Assembly: GCF_000372725.1 (NCBI RefSeq)
Contig: NW_005199363.1
Span: 513,879-577,878, forward strand
Source of the DNA: Emiliania huxleyi CCMP1516
Taxonomy: Eukaryota > Haptophyta > Isochrysidales > Noelaerhabdaceae
Length of the DNA: 64,000 bases
Direction: 5' to 3'
The position numbers and the translations under genes are program-made. Each line of letters opens with the position of its first letter. Position 1 is the first letter of the stretch. Below, one piece after another: positions 20,577-29,268 of the stretch. The notes below the pieces were generated by a model. It was not told where the DNA came from. It was given only the letters and a program-made list of their open reading frames with translations, and ran no database searches.

Positions 20577-21076
20577 GCTCACCCACGCGCACTGGGCCTT
20601 GCACTTTCAATGCCGTGGGGCTCCTGTCGTCTAGACGTGGAGACGCGAGGGTCGCCCCCCCTTGCCCCACCACCTCGTGTGTGTGGAGAAGTCTACCTTA
20701 CCTTACCTTGCCTTAGGTCGCCACGCTCCGCAAGATGGCGAAGTGGGACCCGCTCGGCTCGCAGGTGGACGCCCCAGCCAAGGTGGACCCTGGCGCGGCG
20801 GAGGCGGAGCAGGCGGCGGACGCGGCGGCGGCGGCCAAGTGGGAGAAGAACGCGCAGGAGAAGAGGAATGCGACCAGGCTGCGAGAGCGCATCATCCAGC
20901 GGGAGAAGAGGAACGCACATACTCCTAGCAGGCCGGTCGGAGAGAGTAAGCGGCTCGCCCATCACGCCAAGCAGCACAAGGAGAGCCAGCTCACGGAGAC
21001 GCCGCCCGTGGGGGCGGGCGGCAAGGCTGGCGGCAAGAAGAGTAGAGGCGGAGGCGGGCGGAGAATGCTGCACTGA
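18762..21076 (+). CDS. Nucleotide-diphospho-sugar transferase (GT77-like), six exons
   Basis: Exons 18762-19297, 19374-19469, 19679-19857, 20084-20172, 20248-20475 and 20717-21076 join into a 495-residue frame ending at TGA 21074-21076. A short hydrophobic N-terminus suits a Golgi type II anchor or signal. FMATGSDANSLSVTNNSLVT, WDFRFRFYYIKKKYMALLVEGG and the acidic AVLQADTDTVWM (DxD-type metal site, about residues 168-178) mark a GT77/DUF-type transferase. Later conserved parts are DVGIANAGVVYARPGS and SDDQSLLNDAI. The C-terminus is a charged coiled coil (EKNAQEKRNATRLRERIIQREK). Introns 1, 2 and 4 are GC-AG; introns 3 and 5 are GT-AG. Direct repeats span intron 2 (gcccggctcg), intron 4 (31 bp) and intron 5 (aggtcgccac). 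Confidence 0.9.
19880..20083 (+). repeat. 11-bp minisatellite acctcggctgt in intron 3
   Basis: About 17 units of acctcggctgt with ctcggccgcac variants fill the intron up to its acceptor tag|gtac. The same 11-bp motif in the same sense orientation fills part of intron 7 of the helicase gene (about 52359-52430). A separate gcattcagcc array sits in intron 2 near 19540-19585. Confidence 0.85.
20476..20716 (+). repeat. Intron 5: CA microsatellite plus dispersed repeat R2 (introner-like)
   Basis: The intron begins gtcgccacacaca, continues as about 90 bp of CA repeat, then repeat R2 in reverse complement (20574-20716), which supplies the ccttaccttgccttag acceptor. The sequence aggtcgccac occurs at both exon-intron edges, as a target-site duplication would. 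The related copy at 707-850 lies outside any recognised gene. Confidence 0.75.
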
Positions 21077-22249
21077 GTCCACGGACACTTGAGTCCACGG
21101 ACCGGCTCTCTCGGTGGGGTCAACATGCAGGGGCGTCGCTGGCTTGTGGCGTTTGCGGCGCGCGGCCAGTGCCGAGCGGCGAGCCGGGAGCGAGTGGGGC
21201 ACGGCAGTCACGGGCGCGCGGGTCGCGCGGGGTTGCCACCGGCTACTAGCCGCCAGCGGGGGCGAGCGTCGACCCTGTCGGCCCTGAACCCCGAGCGCGG
21301 GCCCGCGGAGGCCGCAGCCTCCCCGCAGCGGGCGGCGAGCTCCGGCGGTTTCGCCGGTTTCTCGGTGTGGGCCTCTTTATTGCGATTTGCGCGCGCCGCG
21401 AGACTCGGGTCTCGGCCGATCGTGTGCGCGCGCGAGCTTACGCGTGTCTCAAAATCCTCTACATGTCTCATGTGCCACTAAGCAGCGTTTTCCCCACACG
21501 CAATCATGGACGCCGCCCCCCCACACACAGAGAGACAGGAGCTAGCTGCACGAGAGACGGCCGGGGGAGGGGCCCGTCACACACACACTCTCCGTCCCTC
21601 CCGCTCCCCGCCAAATCGCAAGTGCTGCTCCCCGCCAAGGGACTGCGGAAGACACAGACGCCAGAGCGGGGTGGCTCGCGGTGCCTCACATCGCGTCCAT
21701 CACCGCCGGACCGACTTGGTCCCCCGCGAGCATGTCGCGCGAGAAGGTGAAGAAGAGCTGCGCGCCCTAGAGAGAAATCGGACAAGTTAGGTTGCCTGTT
21801 CACGGCTGCAGATGTGAAGAGCTGCGCGCCCTGAGAGAGAGAGGAACGGGATCCGTCTTGAGCGGGTGGAGGGGGACGGGGATGCGCGGCCGGCGGGCGA
21901 GGGAGTTGTGTCTGGCATGGACCCAGCCTCACCCACAGCTGCTGGTGTGGGTGGGAAACGGATCGGTGCTGCTGCGGAGCCAGGCGGAGCTCCCGCGAAA
22001 GTTTGCGCGAGAGCGCACGGCTGGCTAGTCGGACAGACAGCGGCATGGGGGCGCGGTGAGACCCGCACCAGCACGAGCGCGGGCAGCGAGACGTATATAA
22101 TTATGCGCGGGTCGAAGGGCTCCTCCTCGCGAGGCGGCTCCGCCGTCCTGCGCCCGGGCAACCGGAGAGCAGTGAGAGCGCCGGTCGGGAGCGAAGACCG
22201 AAGTGCGAGCCACCCGCAGTTGTGCGCCGGCCGCTAGCGCCACCCCTCA
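21077..22249. other. Intergenic, no gene seen
   Basis: High-GC sequence with short frames only. A tatataatta stretch near 22093 could be a core promoter, but no downstream plus-strand gene is evident. A partial local duplication (agctgcgcgccct then gagaga) occurs near 21758 and 21818. Confidence 0.4.
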
Positions 22250-22510
22250 CTATACTCCCCGCGGAGCGCACTCGAATCCCGCAAATGGGTCCGCGCCGGG
22301 CTCCGACGCTGCCCGCGCCGCTGCAGCGATCTGCTCATCCGAGATTGTGAGCGGCTCGGGTGTCGCCGGCGTGGACTCGGGCTCGGCGGACTCAGCAAGC
22401 CGCGGCGCGGCCAGCACGCGCAGCCGGGTTCGGGGCGCCGGCGGTCGTGCCTGCAGCTGCAGCGCCGACGCGGCGCAGGCGGTGCTGATCAATACGAGCA
22501 AAGCTTTCAT
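22250..22510 (-). CDS. Small signal-peptide protein, possibly plastid-targeted
   Basis: From ATG 22510, 86 residues. MKALLVLISTACAASA is a strong signal peptide followed by LQLQARPPAPRTRLRVLAAP, an Arg/Pro/Ala-rich stretch like the transit part of bipartite plastid leaders. Then comes LTISDEQIAAAARAASEPGADPF and a stop. The mature part is very short, so either this is a small lumenal protein or the frame continues in another exon I did not detect. Confidence 0.5.
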   Translation of the reverse strand: MKALLVLISTACAASALQLQARPPAPRTRLRVLAAPRLAESAEPESTPATPEPLTISDEQIAAAARAASEPGADPFAGFECAPRGV

Positions 22511-22883
22511 GGAACTCTCTGCGTGCAGAAAGAAAACACGCAAGACAAGGAGGGATGGGAGGACGGCACGCCGCCACCACACAGGTCTCTGCGTGCAATG
22601 TGAGAGAGGCTGGATAGATTTTTTTCTTTTTTGTGACTCGTCCGAGCTTTGCTGTTGTTCACCTTCCTTCTATCTATGTAGGTTCTATCTATCGTCTCGA
22701 AGTCCACCACGCACCCCTCCCCAGTGCAAAGCCCCAACCCTCCTCTGGCTGGACCACTGGGTGCGGTTACGCGATTGGGATGCCCCATTGGGATGCCCGT
22801 TGTTATGATCGCGGGCTGTCTGCAGCCAGCTCAGCTCTGCAAGCAGCCTCGACCGGCGCGCAGCGCCGGCGGTCGCCAAGACC
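22511..22883. other. Intergenic, no gene seen
   Basis: T-rich stretch gattttttttcttttttg near 22617 and the local duplication gggatgcccattgggatgcc near 22779. Nothing genic. Confidence 0.4.
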
Positions 22884-24005
22884 GTGCGCCCACAACGCGG
22901 CCAGTGCGGCTGCCCGGCGCACGCGGTGTGCGGCATGTGCGTCGACCAGGGCAAGCTCGCCGCGGCCGAGCAGGCGGCCATCGACCTGGAGACGCGCTTC
23001 CACGCCTCGACGAACGTCGTCATGGACCTGGAGCGGCCCGAGGACGAGACGGCGGCGCTGCTGCAGCGCTGCGTGCACGTCTCCGACGAGACGAAGCGGC
23101 GGCTGCTGGGCGAGTGGAGCGACGAGCGCATGGCGCACGCGCTGCCGCTGCACGCATGCGCCTCGTGCGGCGTGCGGGACCCGTCGCTGACGTACACGCG
23201 GGTTGACGTGTCGGCGCTGCCGCGTACTGTGTCTGTGCGCGTAGCCGGCGGCGAAGACGAGACGCGGCACGTGTTTGAGCTCTCGCCCGAGCAGTGCGCT
23301 AAGTATCGAGGTCTTCAAAACAAAAAGGTGCGCCTTGCGTTTCCCAACGGCGCGAGCAACGACCGTCCCAACGGCGACGGTACGCACGAATTCCGCGACA
23401 CCGACATCTCGCGCGTCATCAGCTGCTGGGAGTCGGACGACGAGAAAAGGAGTTGCGGTGTTGATCGCCGCGGGAGCCCTCTTATAGCCTTGCTTATCGC
23501 AAAGTCGGAGTGTGTCGAGCGCGGTGCGCGCCGGCAGCGTTCGCAAGCCTAATGCTTCCCGCGCTTTTCAGAGCTGTCACGGCCGCTCATCTTCGTCTCA
23601 GCGCCACGTCCTGACTGTCCACAAAGTGTTGCTCGTTCCCCACTGCGTTGCTCGTTGGCCCAGACCAGCGTGCGCGGCGTGCAGCAGACGTGTCTGAGCG
23701 TGCTGGCCGTGGGCAGGCTTTGCCGAGCCGAGGAGGCTCGCTTCAAGGCCGAGCATCCAGAAGCTGCAAAATGCATCCGACGGAATGACGGTGGAGGCGT
23801 TTACTACGGCGAAATGCAAAAGGAACTCGTGGCTGCGCCGAATGCCGCCGTCTCTCTCGTCCCCATCATTGAGGGCTCAGACGCGGCGATGGGTGTGCGA
23901 CTCGGCACAACTGTTGCAAACGGAGTGCCTGCGGATAGCTTGGTAGAGGTCCTACAAAGGGCTCGCGAAGCGGACGACGGCGAGGAGGAGAGCTCTGAGC
24001 AGTGA
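22884..24005 (+). CDS. Unknown cysteine-motif protein in two pieces, possibly a Helitron-helicase remnant
   Basis: The open frame 22884-23552 contains two Cys-rich patches, CGCPAHAVCGMCVDQGKLAA at the start and HACASCGVRDPSLTY near the middle, then a region of alternating hydrophobics (RHVFELSPEQCAKYRGLQNKK). A second frame, 23655-24005 (MAQTSVRGVQQTCLSVLAVG, RRNDGGGVYYGEMQKELVAA), may be a following exon or a separate fragment. I could not find a junction that joins them. The CxxCGxRD pattern is seen N-terminally in some algal Helitron-type helicases, but no helicase motif is present here, so that is only a suggestion. Confidence 0.4.
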
Positions 24006-24178
24006 CGGAGTGACGAGATGAGATGTATCTCTTATTTTAGTTCTATTTTTGGATTTTCCGCGCGCGCGAGTACCGAGTTTTTTGTCTCTTGTGTGTGTGT
24101 GCCCGCGCAGAAATCGCCTTTTTTCGCTGCTCAACACACTATAGAAGATCGACTGAGCTCACACGCGGGCAAACCCTC

Positions 24179-25687
24179 TCACTGCCCCGGCGCCCACGAC
24201 TCGATCTTCTTGGGCAGCAGCTGGTTCGACAGGTCCTCTCCGTGGCCAAGGCAGCCGGCATCGCCCTCGCCCCAGGTAAGGAAGGCGCCGCCGGCGGTGA
24301 TGGCGATGCTGTGGTGTGCTCCAGCCGACACAGCGACGACGCGCTGGCCAGCCAAGGCCTCGATCTTCTTGGGCAGCAGCTGGCTCTGCTGGTCGCCGTG
24401 GCCCAGCAGGCCAAAGAGTCCACTGCCCCAGCTCCAGACGGAGCCATCGGCGGTGAGGGCGAGGCTGTGGTGCGTTCCAGCCGACACAGCGATGATGCGC
24501 TGGCCAGCAAAGGCCTCGACCTTCTTTGGCAGCGACTGGTCCTGCTCGTCGCCGTGGCCCAGCCCGCCCAAGCCTCCAAAGCCCCAGCTCCAGATGGCAC
24601 CGTCGGCGGTGGTGGCGAGGTTGTGCCCGGCTCCAGCCGACACGGTGGCGACGCGCTGGTCAGCAAAGGCCTCGGTCTTCTTGGGCAGCAGCTGGTGCTG
24701 CTGGTCGCCGTGGCCCAGCTTGCCCAAGCCTCCATCGCCCCAGCTCCAGAGGGAGCCATCGGCGGTGAGGGCGATGCTGTGGGCAACTCCAGCCGACACA
24801 GCGCTGACGCGCTGGCCAGCAAAGGCCTCGACCTTCTTGGGCAGCAGCTGGTTCTGATCGTCGCCGTGGCCCAGCTGGCCAAAGGCTCCATGGCCCCAGC
24901 TCCAGACGCTGCCGTCGGCGGCGAGGGCGAGGCTGTGAGCCCATCCAGCCGACACAGCCACGGCGCGCTGGCCCGCCAAGGCCTCGACCTTCTTCGGCAG
25001 CAGTTGGTCCTGCTGGTCAGCGAAAGCTTCGATCTTCTTGGGCTGCAACTGGTCCTGCGAGTCGCCGTGGCCCAGCCGGCCTTGGCCTCCAAAGCCCCAG
25101 CTCCAGACAGCGCCGTCGGCGGTGATGGCGAGACTGTGCACGCCTCCAGCTGCCACGATCACGGCGCGCCCGTCACCCAGCGTTGACGGGAGGCGGGTCG
25201 GCGTGTTGAGCCGCGTCACGCCCTCGCCGTGGCCGAGAAGGCCTGGAGATTCCTCCTCCTCGTCGTCTTCCTCCTCCTCGCCCTCAATTGTCGCTAACCC
25301 GCACGACGAGATCCGCCCCTCACCGTCGATGAAGACGCTGTGCCGTTCGCTTCCCGCCGCCCTCGCCGGCGGGTTGGACTCGTGCAGCAACGCAGAATAG
25401 CACAGCCACCGCACGACGCAGCTCTCGCCCGCTGGCGGCGGCGGCAGCTCGAAGCCGCGCTCTTGCGCCCACAAGCGGATGCCTTGCTCCGCGAGCGAGG
25501 CGTGAAAGAGGAGCGAGACGGCCGCGACGCGAGCGATGTCGATGGGGCTGTCGAAGCGGGAGAGGACGCGCTCGAGGAGCTCCCTGGGGAGGTCGAGGAG
25601 CCGGGCGGGCGGCGGCGCGTCTGGCGAGGGAGCGGCGGTGGCGGCGGAGGCGAGGCGGCGCGAGCGGCGGCGCGGCGGGGTGGACAT
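24179..25687 (-). CDS. F-box-like / RCC1-repeat protein (paralogue 1)
   Basis: Single exon, 502 residues from ATG 25687. After a basic leader (STPPRRRSRRLASA) comes an F-box-like segment, LLDLPRELLERVLSRFDSPIDIARVAAVS, near residues 30-60. From about residue 125 RCC1 repeats follow, each with AVSAG-HSLALTADGSVWSWG-G--GQLGHG, up to the stop. Repeat 2 contains a short internal duplication (QDQLQPKKIEAFADQ then QDQLLPKKVEALAGQ). An acidic loop (EGEEEEDDEEEES) separates F-box and propeller. F-box/RCC1 proteins usually recruit substrates to SCF ubiquitin ligases. The paralogue at 56586-58077 has the same layout without the acidic loop and with an extra 67-bp intron-like insert. Confidence 0.9.
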   Translation of the reverse strand: MSTPPRRRSRRLASAATAAPSPDAPPPARLLDLPRELLERVLSRFDSPIDIARVAAVSLLFHASLAEQGIRLWAQERGFELPPPPAGESCVVRWLCYSALLHESNPPARAAGSERHSVFIDGEGRISSCGLATIEGEEEEDDEEEESPGLLGHGEGVTRLNTPTRLPSTLGDGRAVIVAAGGVHSLAITADGAVWSWGFGGQGRLGHGDSQDQLQPKKIEAFADQQDQLLPKKVEALAGQRAVAVSAGWAHSLALAADGSVWSWGHGAFGQLGHGDDQNQLLPKKVEAFAGQRVSAVSAGVAHSIALTADGSLWSWGDGGLGKLGHGDQQHQLLPKKTEAFADQRVATVSAGAGHNLATTADGAIWSWGFGGLGGLGHGDEQDQSLPKKVEAFAGQRIIAVSAGTHHSLALTADGSVWSWGSGLFGLLGHGDQQSQLLPKKIEALAGQRVVAVSAGAHHSIAITAGGAFLTWGEGDAGCLGHGEDLSNQLLPKKIESWAPGQ

Positions 25688-25739
25688 CGCGAAGAAAAGA
25701 ATTGGCGCAGGGCCCCTCACGCTGTTCTTCACCTTTCTA

Positions 25740-26225
25740 CCTACCTACCACCCCTACTAATGCCGTTGTAGGTATACCTACTAATGCCTGTGTCCCATCC
25801 CTCCCTTGGGTTGACCGTTTTCTTTCTTTCTTTACTAATGCTTGTGGTAGCGAGAGACTGCCAGCGACAAGCTGGAGGCAGGTCGCTAGACTGAGATGAG
25901 ACCGCCAGTGGATGTGGGAGTCCACCGCGCACCGCGCTGCGAGCCTGTCGTGTCCCTTGTCAGGAGCAGGAGAGCCCCACCTGTCCCCCTGATCGTCCTT
26001 CCAAAATCCTGCTCGTGCAGGTGGGGACCCTGTCCTCGTCCCATCCCTCGTTTGGCGTGTCTGTTTTCTTTCTTTCTTTTTTACTAATCCTCCTGGCTAG
26101 CGCACCACACCCCTCTCCTTAAAATCCCTGTGTGGTGGCGGCGTGCCGTTCATCGCCGTTCTCCCATCCCTCCCTTGGGCTGTCTGTTTTCTTTCTTTCT
26201 TTTTTACTAATCCTCCTGGCCCTGC
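25740..26225 (+). repeat. Pyrimidine-tract / TACTAAT units, three copies
   Basis: Copies near 25796-25853, 26040-26099 and 26163-26221 share catccctcccttgggctg, then ctttctttctttctttttt, then actaatcctcctggc. The run of pyrimidines followed by tactaat looks like an intron 3' end with a branch-point. Interspersed are actaatgcc words. The rest of 25688-26561 contains no gene. ttaaaatccctgtgtggtg at about 26118 recurs at about 55104. Confidence 0.7.
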
Positions 26226-26561
26226 TAGTGCCACGCACACCGCCGCGTTGAGCCCAACACCGCCTCTTATGAGCCCAACGCCGTCTCAGGTAAAACACAC
26301 AGGGATACACGATTGTCGATTCTCAGTCCGCAATGAAGATCCGCAGGTCTGGAGCGAAAAAAAAGCAAGCGAGTGTTCCAAGCGAGAGCGCAGAGCGGGA
26401 CTCCGGGACAGAGCTCAGAGGTGCAGCCGCGGAGCCGCGGGTCCGGGTCTTGCTGTGTGCGGCGCGACCAGCAGAGAGAAGGTGCTTGAGTAGGGGGTGC
26501 GGTGCGTACCAAAATCCACCAGTGTGGGATTTCGCACAAAAGCTTGACTCTGAATAGCTCG

Positions 26562-28973
26562 CTATGTACCTTTCTGAGCGCTGTACGTGGACGGCGTCCG
26601 GGGCGGCGGGGGCGGGGGCTGTGGAGGGCGTGGCATCGAGGGTGCTACACCGCCAATGCGCGTGAAAAGGAAGGCGAGGTCGCCTCTCGTCGTCTCGAAC
26701 CTCATCCGCCCGTCCGGCAGGAGAAGGGTGGTTAAACTGAAGTTCATCGGCGCCACAACGTGCATCACGAGGGTGGTGTTGGCCCACTCTGCCCAGTAGC
26801 TGAATCTGCCCAACGGGTTGGAGCCAACACTGGTGTGGAGCCGCCCGTCAATGTAGAGCTGCCTCGACGTGTGAAGCAAGCTGGCCGCATTCGCCTCAAA
26901 ATCAGCGTGATCGCGTGCCTGATTTGTGACAGCAACCTCCGCGAGTCCCACCAAGTAGTTGAACGCGGCCGCGGTGGTTTGGAGCGACCAAGTGGCGACA
27001 CCGCCCAAGCCCAAGCTCGAGCCCAGGTGGTGAAGCATTGCGTCCATATCGCCCTCGGTGGAAGTCAGCGACCACCTTCCCGAAAAGTCGGTGTACAATT
27101 GCGACGGTGAAAGGGCCCGAACATACTGAGGAGGCGGAAACGTTGTCGTCGGGTCAACATGTGAGAACGGCGCGGCGGAGCTTCGGTTGGCAGCTGCGGC
27201 AATGCAAAGCGCAGCGATGGAAAGGAGGGCAACGAGGGCGACGGCAGTGACGCATCGCAAGGCCCAGACGCACGAGCGCCGGCCCCATGCTTGCCGGCCT
27301 TCGTCAACCCCTGCTTCGGACGTTGCTTGCGGCCCAAGTTTGCGATGCGCCGTGTAGATGAACGCGATGCTCCATGGACATGCGAGCATCAGCACGAACG
27401 CATGCTGCACTCGCTGCGGCACTCGAGCAAGGCCAACCGCCGCGGGAAATTCGACTGCAAAGATGAAGCACACGAAAGGAATGAGGGCAAAGACCAAGGA
27501 TTCGAATGCACCGCGCACGGCAGCGCAAGCGATCGCCAAGCGAGCCCGAGATGCGAACGCGGAGAGGTCTGTTTGATTGCTCGAACGTGCAAGGCGTGCG
27601 CCTCGGTCGAGGCTCACGGCAGTAAAGTAAGGACATGCTGCAAACATCAAGGGAGGCAACAAGACGGTTAGGAGGACTTGATTGAACGGTGAGGTCGCTC
27701 GCATCGTTCCGGAGTACACCGTGCCAAAAACATAGCAAAAGACCGGGATCAGTAGCTGCAGCAACGTCGAGTACGACCACGCGGCTCCGTGATCGAGTCG
27801 TTGCATCACCTGCTCCTTCAGGGTCGTCTTAACTAGTTGGTTGAACGCGCAGAGGCCATCGACGCCACGTCGCGCGTATATGGATCCAATCGCAGCGTAG
27901 ATTTCGTCCCTATCGGCGGCACTATAGCAGTCTGCCCCCCTCACATCAAACGAGTCGAGGTGCTTTTGCAGCGCGAGCCGCTGAAGGGCCATGTCGGCAC
28001 CGAACACTGTCGCGGTAAGGAAAAACATGACGAGAAAGACGAAGAGAAGAGAGAGCTGGACCGCGTGGTGGGGGGTCCACAACCAGCCATCAGCCAGAAC
28101 GACTCGCTCTCCGTGCGGCGATTCGATCCTTCCGGCGAACAGCATCTCGCACAGCACTGTGAACCCAAACGCCACAGCAGTTCCCGCTATTGCCACGCAG
28201 GTTCTGAGGGCGATTTGAAGAGGCAAGAAGAACACTGGCCTGTTTGGATGAATGGCTTGAAACATGGCTAATTCGTACACGCACCAGAGCCGATTGAAGT
28301 AGTTCTCATCCCAGAGGACCAGCAGCTTCGACGACATTGCCACGTAACCTGCCAAGTGCCTGATGCCTTGAGTCTTCAGAGCTCGGTTCGTCTGGTGGAT
28401 GCACGCCGCGTCAACAAAGTAAGTGCGTGTGCGCTGCATGGCGAGGAGGAGGAAGATCGAGGCGACGGCGGCGAGCAGCCCAGCGGTGTACTCATATGGC
28501 GACACGTAGAAAGCGATGCGGTTCTCAGCCACCAGGCGGACGTTGCCAGGCAGCTCGACCCAACGTTGAATCAAGCCCATCGCAAGGCACGCGAGCAGGG
28601 CGACGGCCAGCGGAACGAGGCCGGCCTCGTGGAGAGCGAGGGCCATCCACTTGCGGCTTCCCTCTGACCGCCAAGCGTGCGAAACGAAGCAGTCTATGGC
28701 GCAGACAGGCCGCGACCGATGGAAGAGGCGCTCGCGATCTTGAAGTGCTAGCTTGTCCGGCAGCGTGGCAAAGATATTGGTCGAGCGGCAGCTGGACAGC
28801 GAGTCGAAGGATGTGAGCGTGCTGGCAACGCTCACGCCGCGCCGGAGCTCGAGCGGTGGGTAGAGTCCGCTGGTTGCAGAGATATACTTCGCTACGTTTG
28901 CCGCCTGTGCCACGGCGGCTTCATCAGCTCTCTCGAGGGCCGCGGGCGATGTCTTTCGTTCGTTGTGCTGCAT
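26562..28973 (-). CDS. Multi-pass membrane protein with split TIR-like domain and calycin-like tail
   Basis: One exon, 803 residues. A TIR-like core starts near residue 93 (AIDCFVSHAWRSEGSRKW). It is interrupted by two membrane spans and resumes with TYFVDAACIHQTN and SSKLLVLWDENYFNRLWCVYELAMF near residues 185-240. At least six more hydrophobic spans follow (VFFLPLQIALRTCVAIAGTA, LSLLFVFLVMFFLTATVFGA and others). The last 150 residues, from YTDFSGRWSLTSTEGDMDAM to DGRMRFETTRGDLAFLFTRI, read like a small beta-barrel (fatty-acid-binding/calycin pattern); this last assignment is my inference. It ends in PPQPPPPPPRTP. TIR-like/TM proteins of this kind are expanded in algae and may be sensors. 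The frame is intact and the codon use uniform. Confidence 0.85.
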   Translation of the reverse strand: MQHNERKTSPAALERADEAAVAQAANVAKYISATSGLYPPLELRRGVSVASTLTSFDSLSSCRSTNIFATLPDKLALQDRERLFHRSRPVCAIDCFVSHAWRSEGSRKWMALALHEAGLVPLAVALLACLAMGLIQRWVELPGNVRLVAENRIAFYVSPYEYTAGLLAAVASIFLLLAMQRTRTYFVDAACIHQTNRALKTQGIRHLAGYVAMSSKLLVLWDENYFNRLWCVYELAMFQAIHPNRPVFFLPLQIALRTCVAIAGTAVAFGFTVLCEMLFAGRIESPHGERVVLADGWLWTPHHAVQLSLLFVFLVMFFLTATVFGADMALQRLALQKHLDSFDVRGADCYSAADRDEIYAAIGSIYARRGVDGLCAFNQLVKTTLKEQVMQRLDHGAAWSYSTLLQLLIPVFCYVFGTVYSGTMRATSPFNQVLLTVLLPPLMFAACPYFTAVSLDRGARLARSSNQTDLSAFASRARLAIACAAVRGAFESLVFALIPFVCFIFAVEFPAAVGLARVPQRVQHAFVLMLACPWSIAFIYTAHRKLGPQATSEAGVDEGRQAWGRRSCVWALRCVTAVALVALLSIAALCIAAAANRSSAAPFSHVDPTTTFPPPQYVRALSPSQLYTDFSGRWSLTSTEGDMDAMLHHLGSSLGLGGVATWSLQTTAAAFNYLVGLAEVAVTNQARDHADFEANAASLLHTSRQLYIDGRLHTSVGSNPLGRFSYWAEWANTTLVMHVVAPMNFSLTTLLLPDGRMRFETTRGDLAFLFTRIGGVAPSMPRPPQPPPPPPRTPSTYSAQKGT

Positions 28974-29098
28974 GAGGCCGCTGAGGCTGCAGCGCTACCG
29001 CCTCCGCAGGCTGAGTGTGAGGAGGTCGGGTCGTTCCTCGCCGCCTTTGTCAGGACGTCGGATTTCCTCGCAAACAACGTGTCTTCGTCCTAGGTCAC

Positions 29099-29233
29099 AA
29101 AAAGAATTCTTAAGATACAAGCCTCTCTCACAGCACACTGGCACGACAAGGGCGCAGACTGGCACAAAAAGAATTCTTAAAATACGAGCCTCTCTCACAG
29201 CACACTGGCACGACAAGGGCGCAGACTGGCGCG
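29099..29233 (+). repeat. Dispersed repeat R5, two tandem 67-bp copies
   Basis: Each copy reads aaaaagaattcttaagatac, aagcctctctcacag, cacactggcacgacaagg, gcgcagactggc. Further copies: a 27-base identical match at 30468-30494, an inverted copy at 32024-32077, and a partial one at 55061-55100. The unit ends ctctcacagcacactggcac are the constant part. Confidence 0.9.
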
Positions 29234-29268
29234 GACTGGCACACACACAGGCTCACCACCGGAGCCGC

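Noticed and set aside
20203..20673. Long CVCVCV / THTHTH frames over CA tracts (also at 33180-33400)
   Set aside because: Pure microsatellite translation.
23977..25186. Plus-strand frame of 365 codons over the RCC1 gene
   Set aside because: Antisense of a clear RCC1 propeller; periodicity mirrors the repeats.
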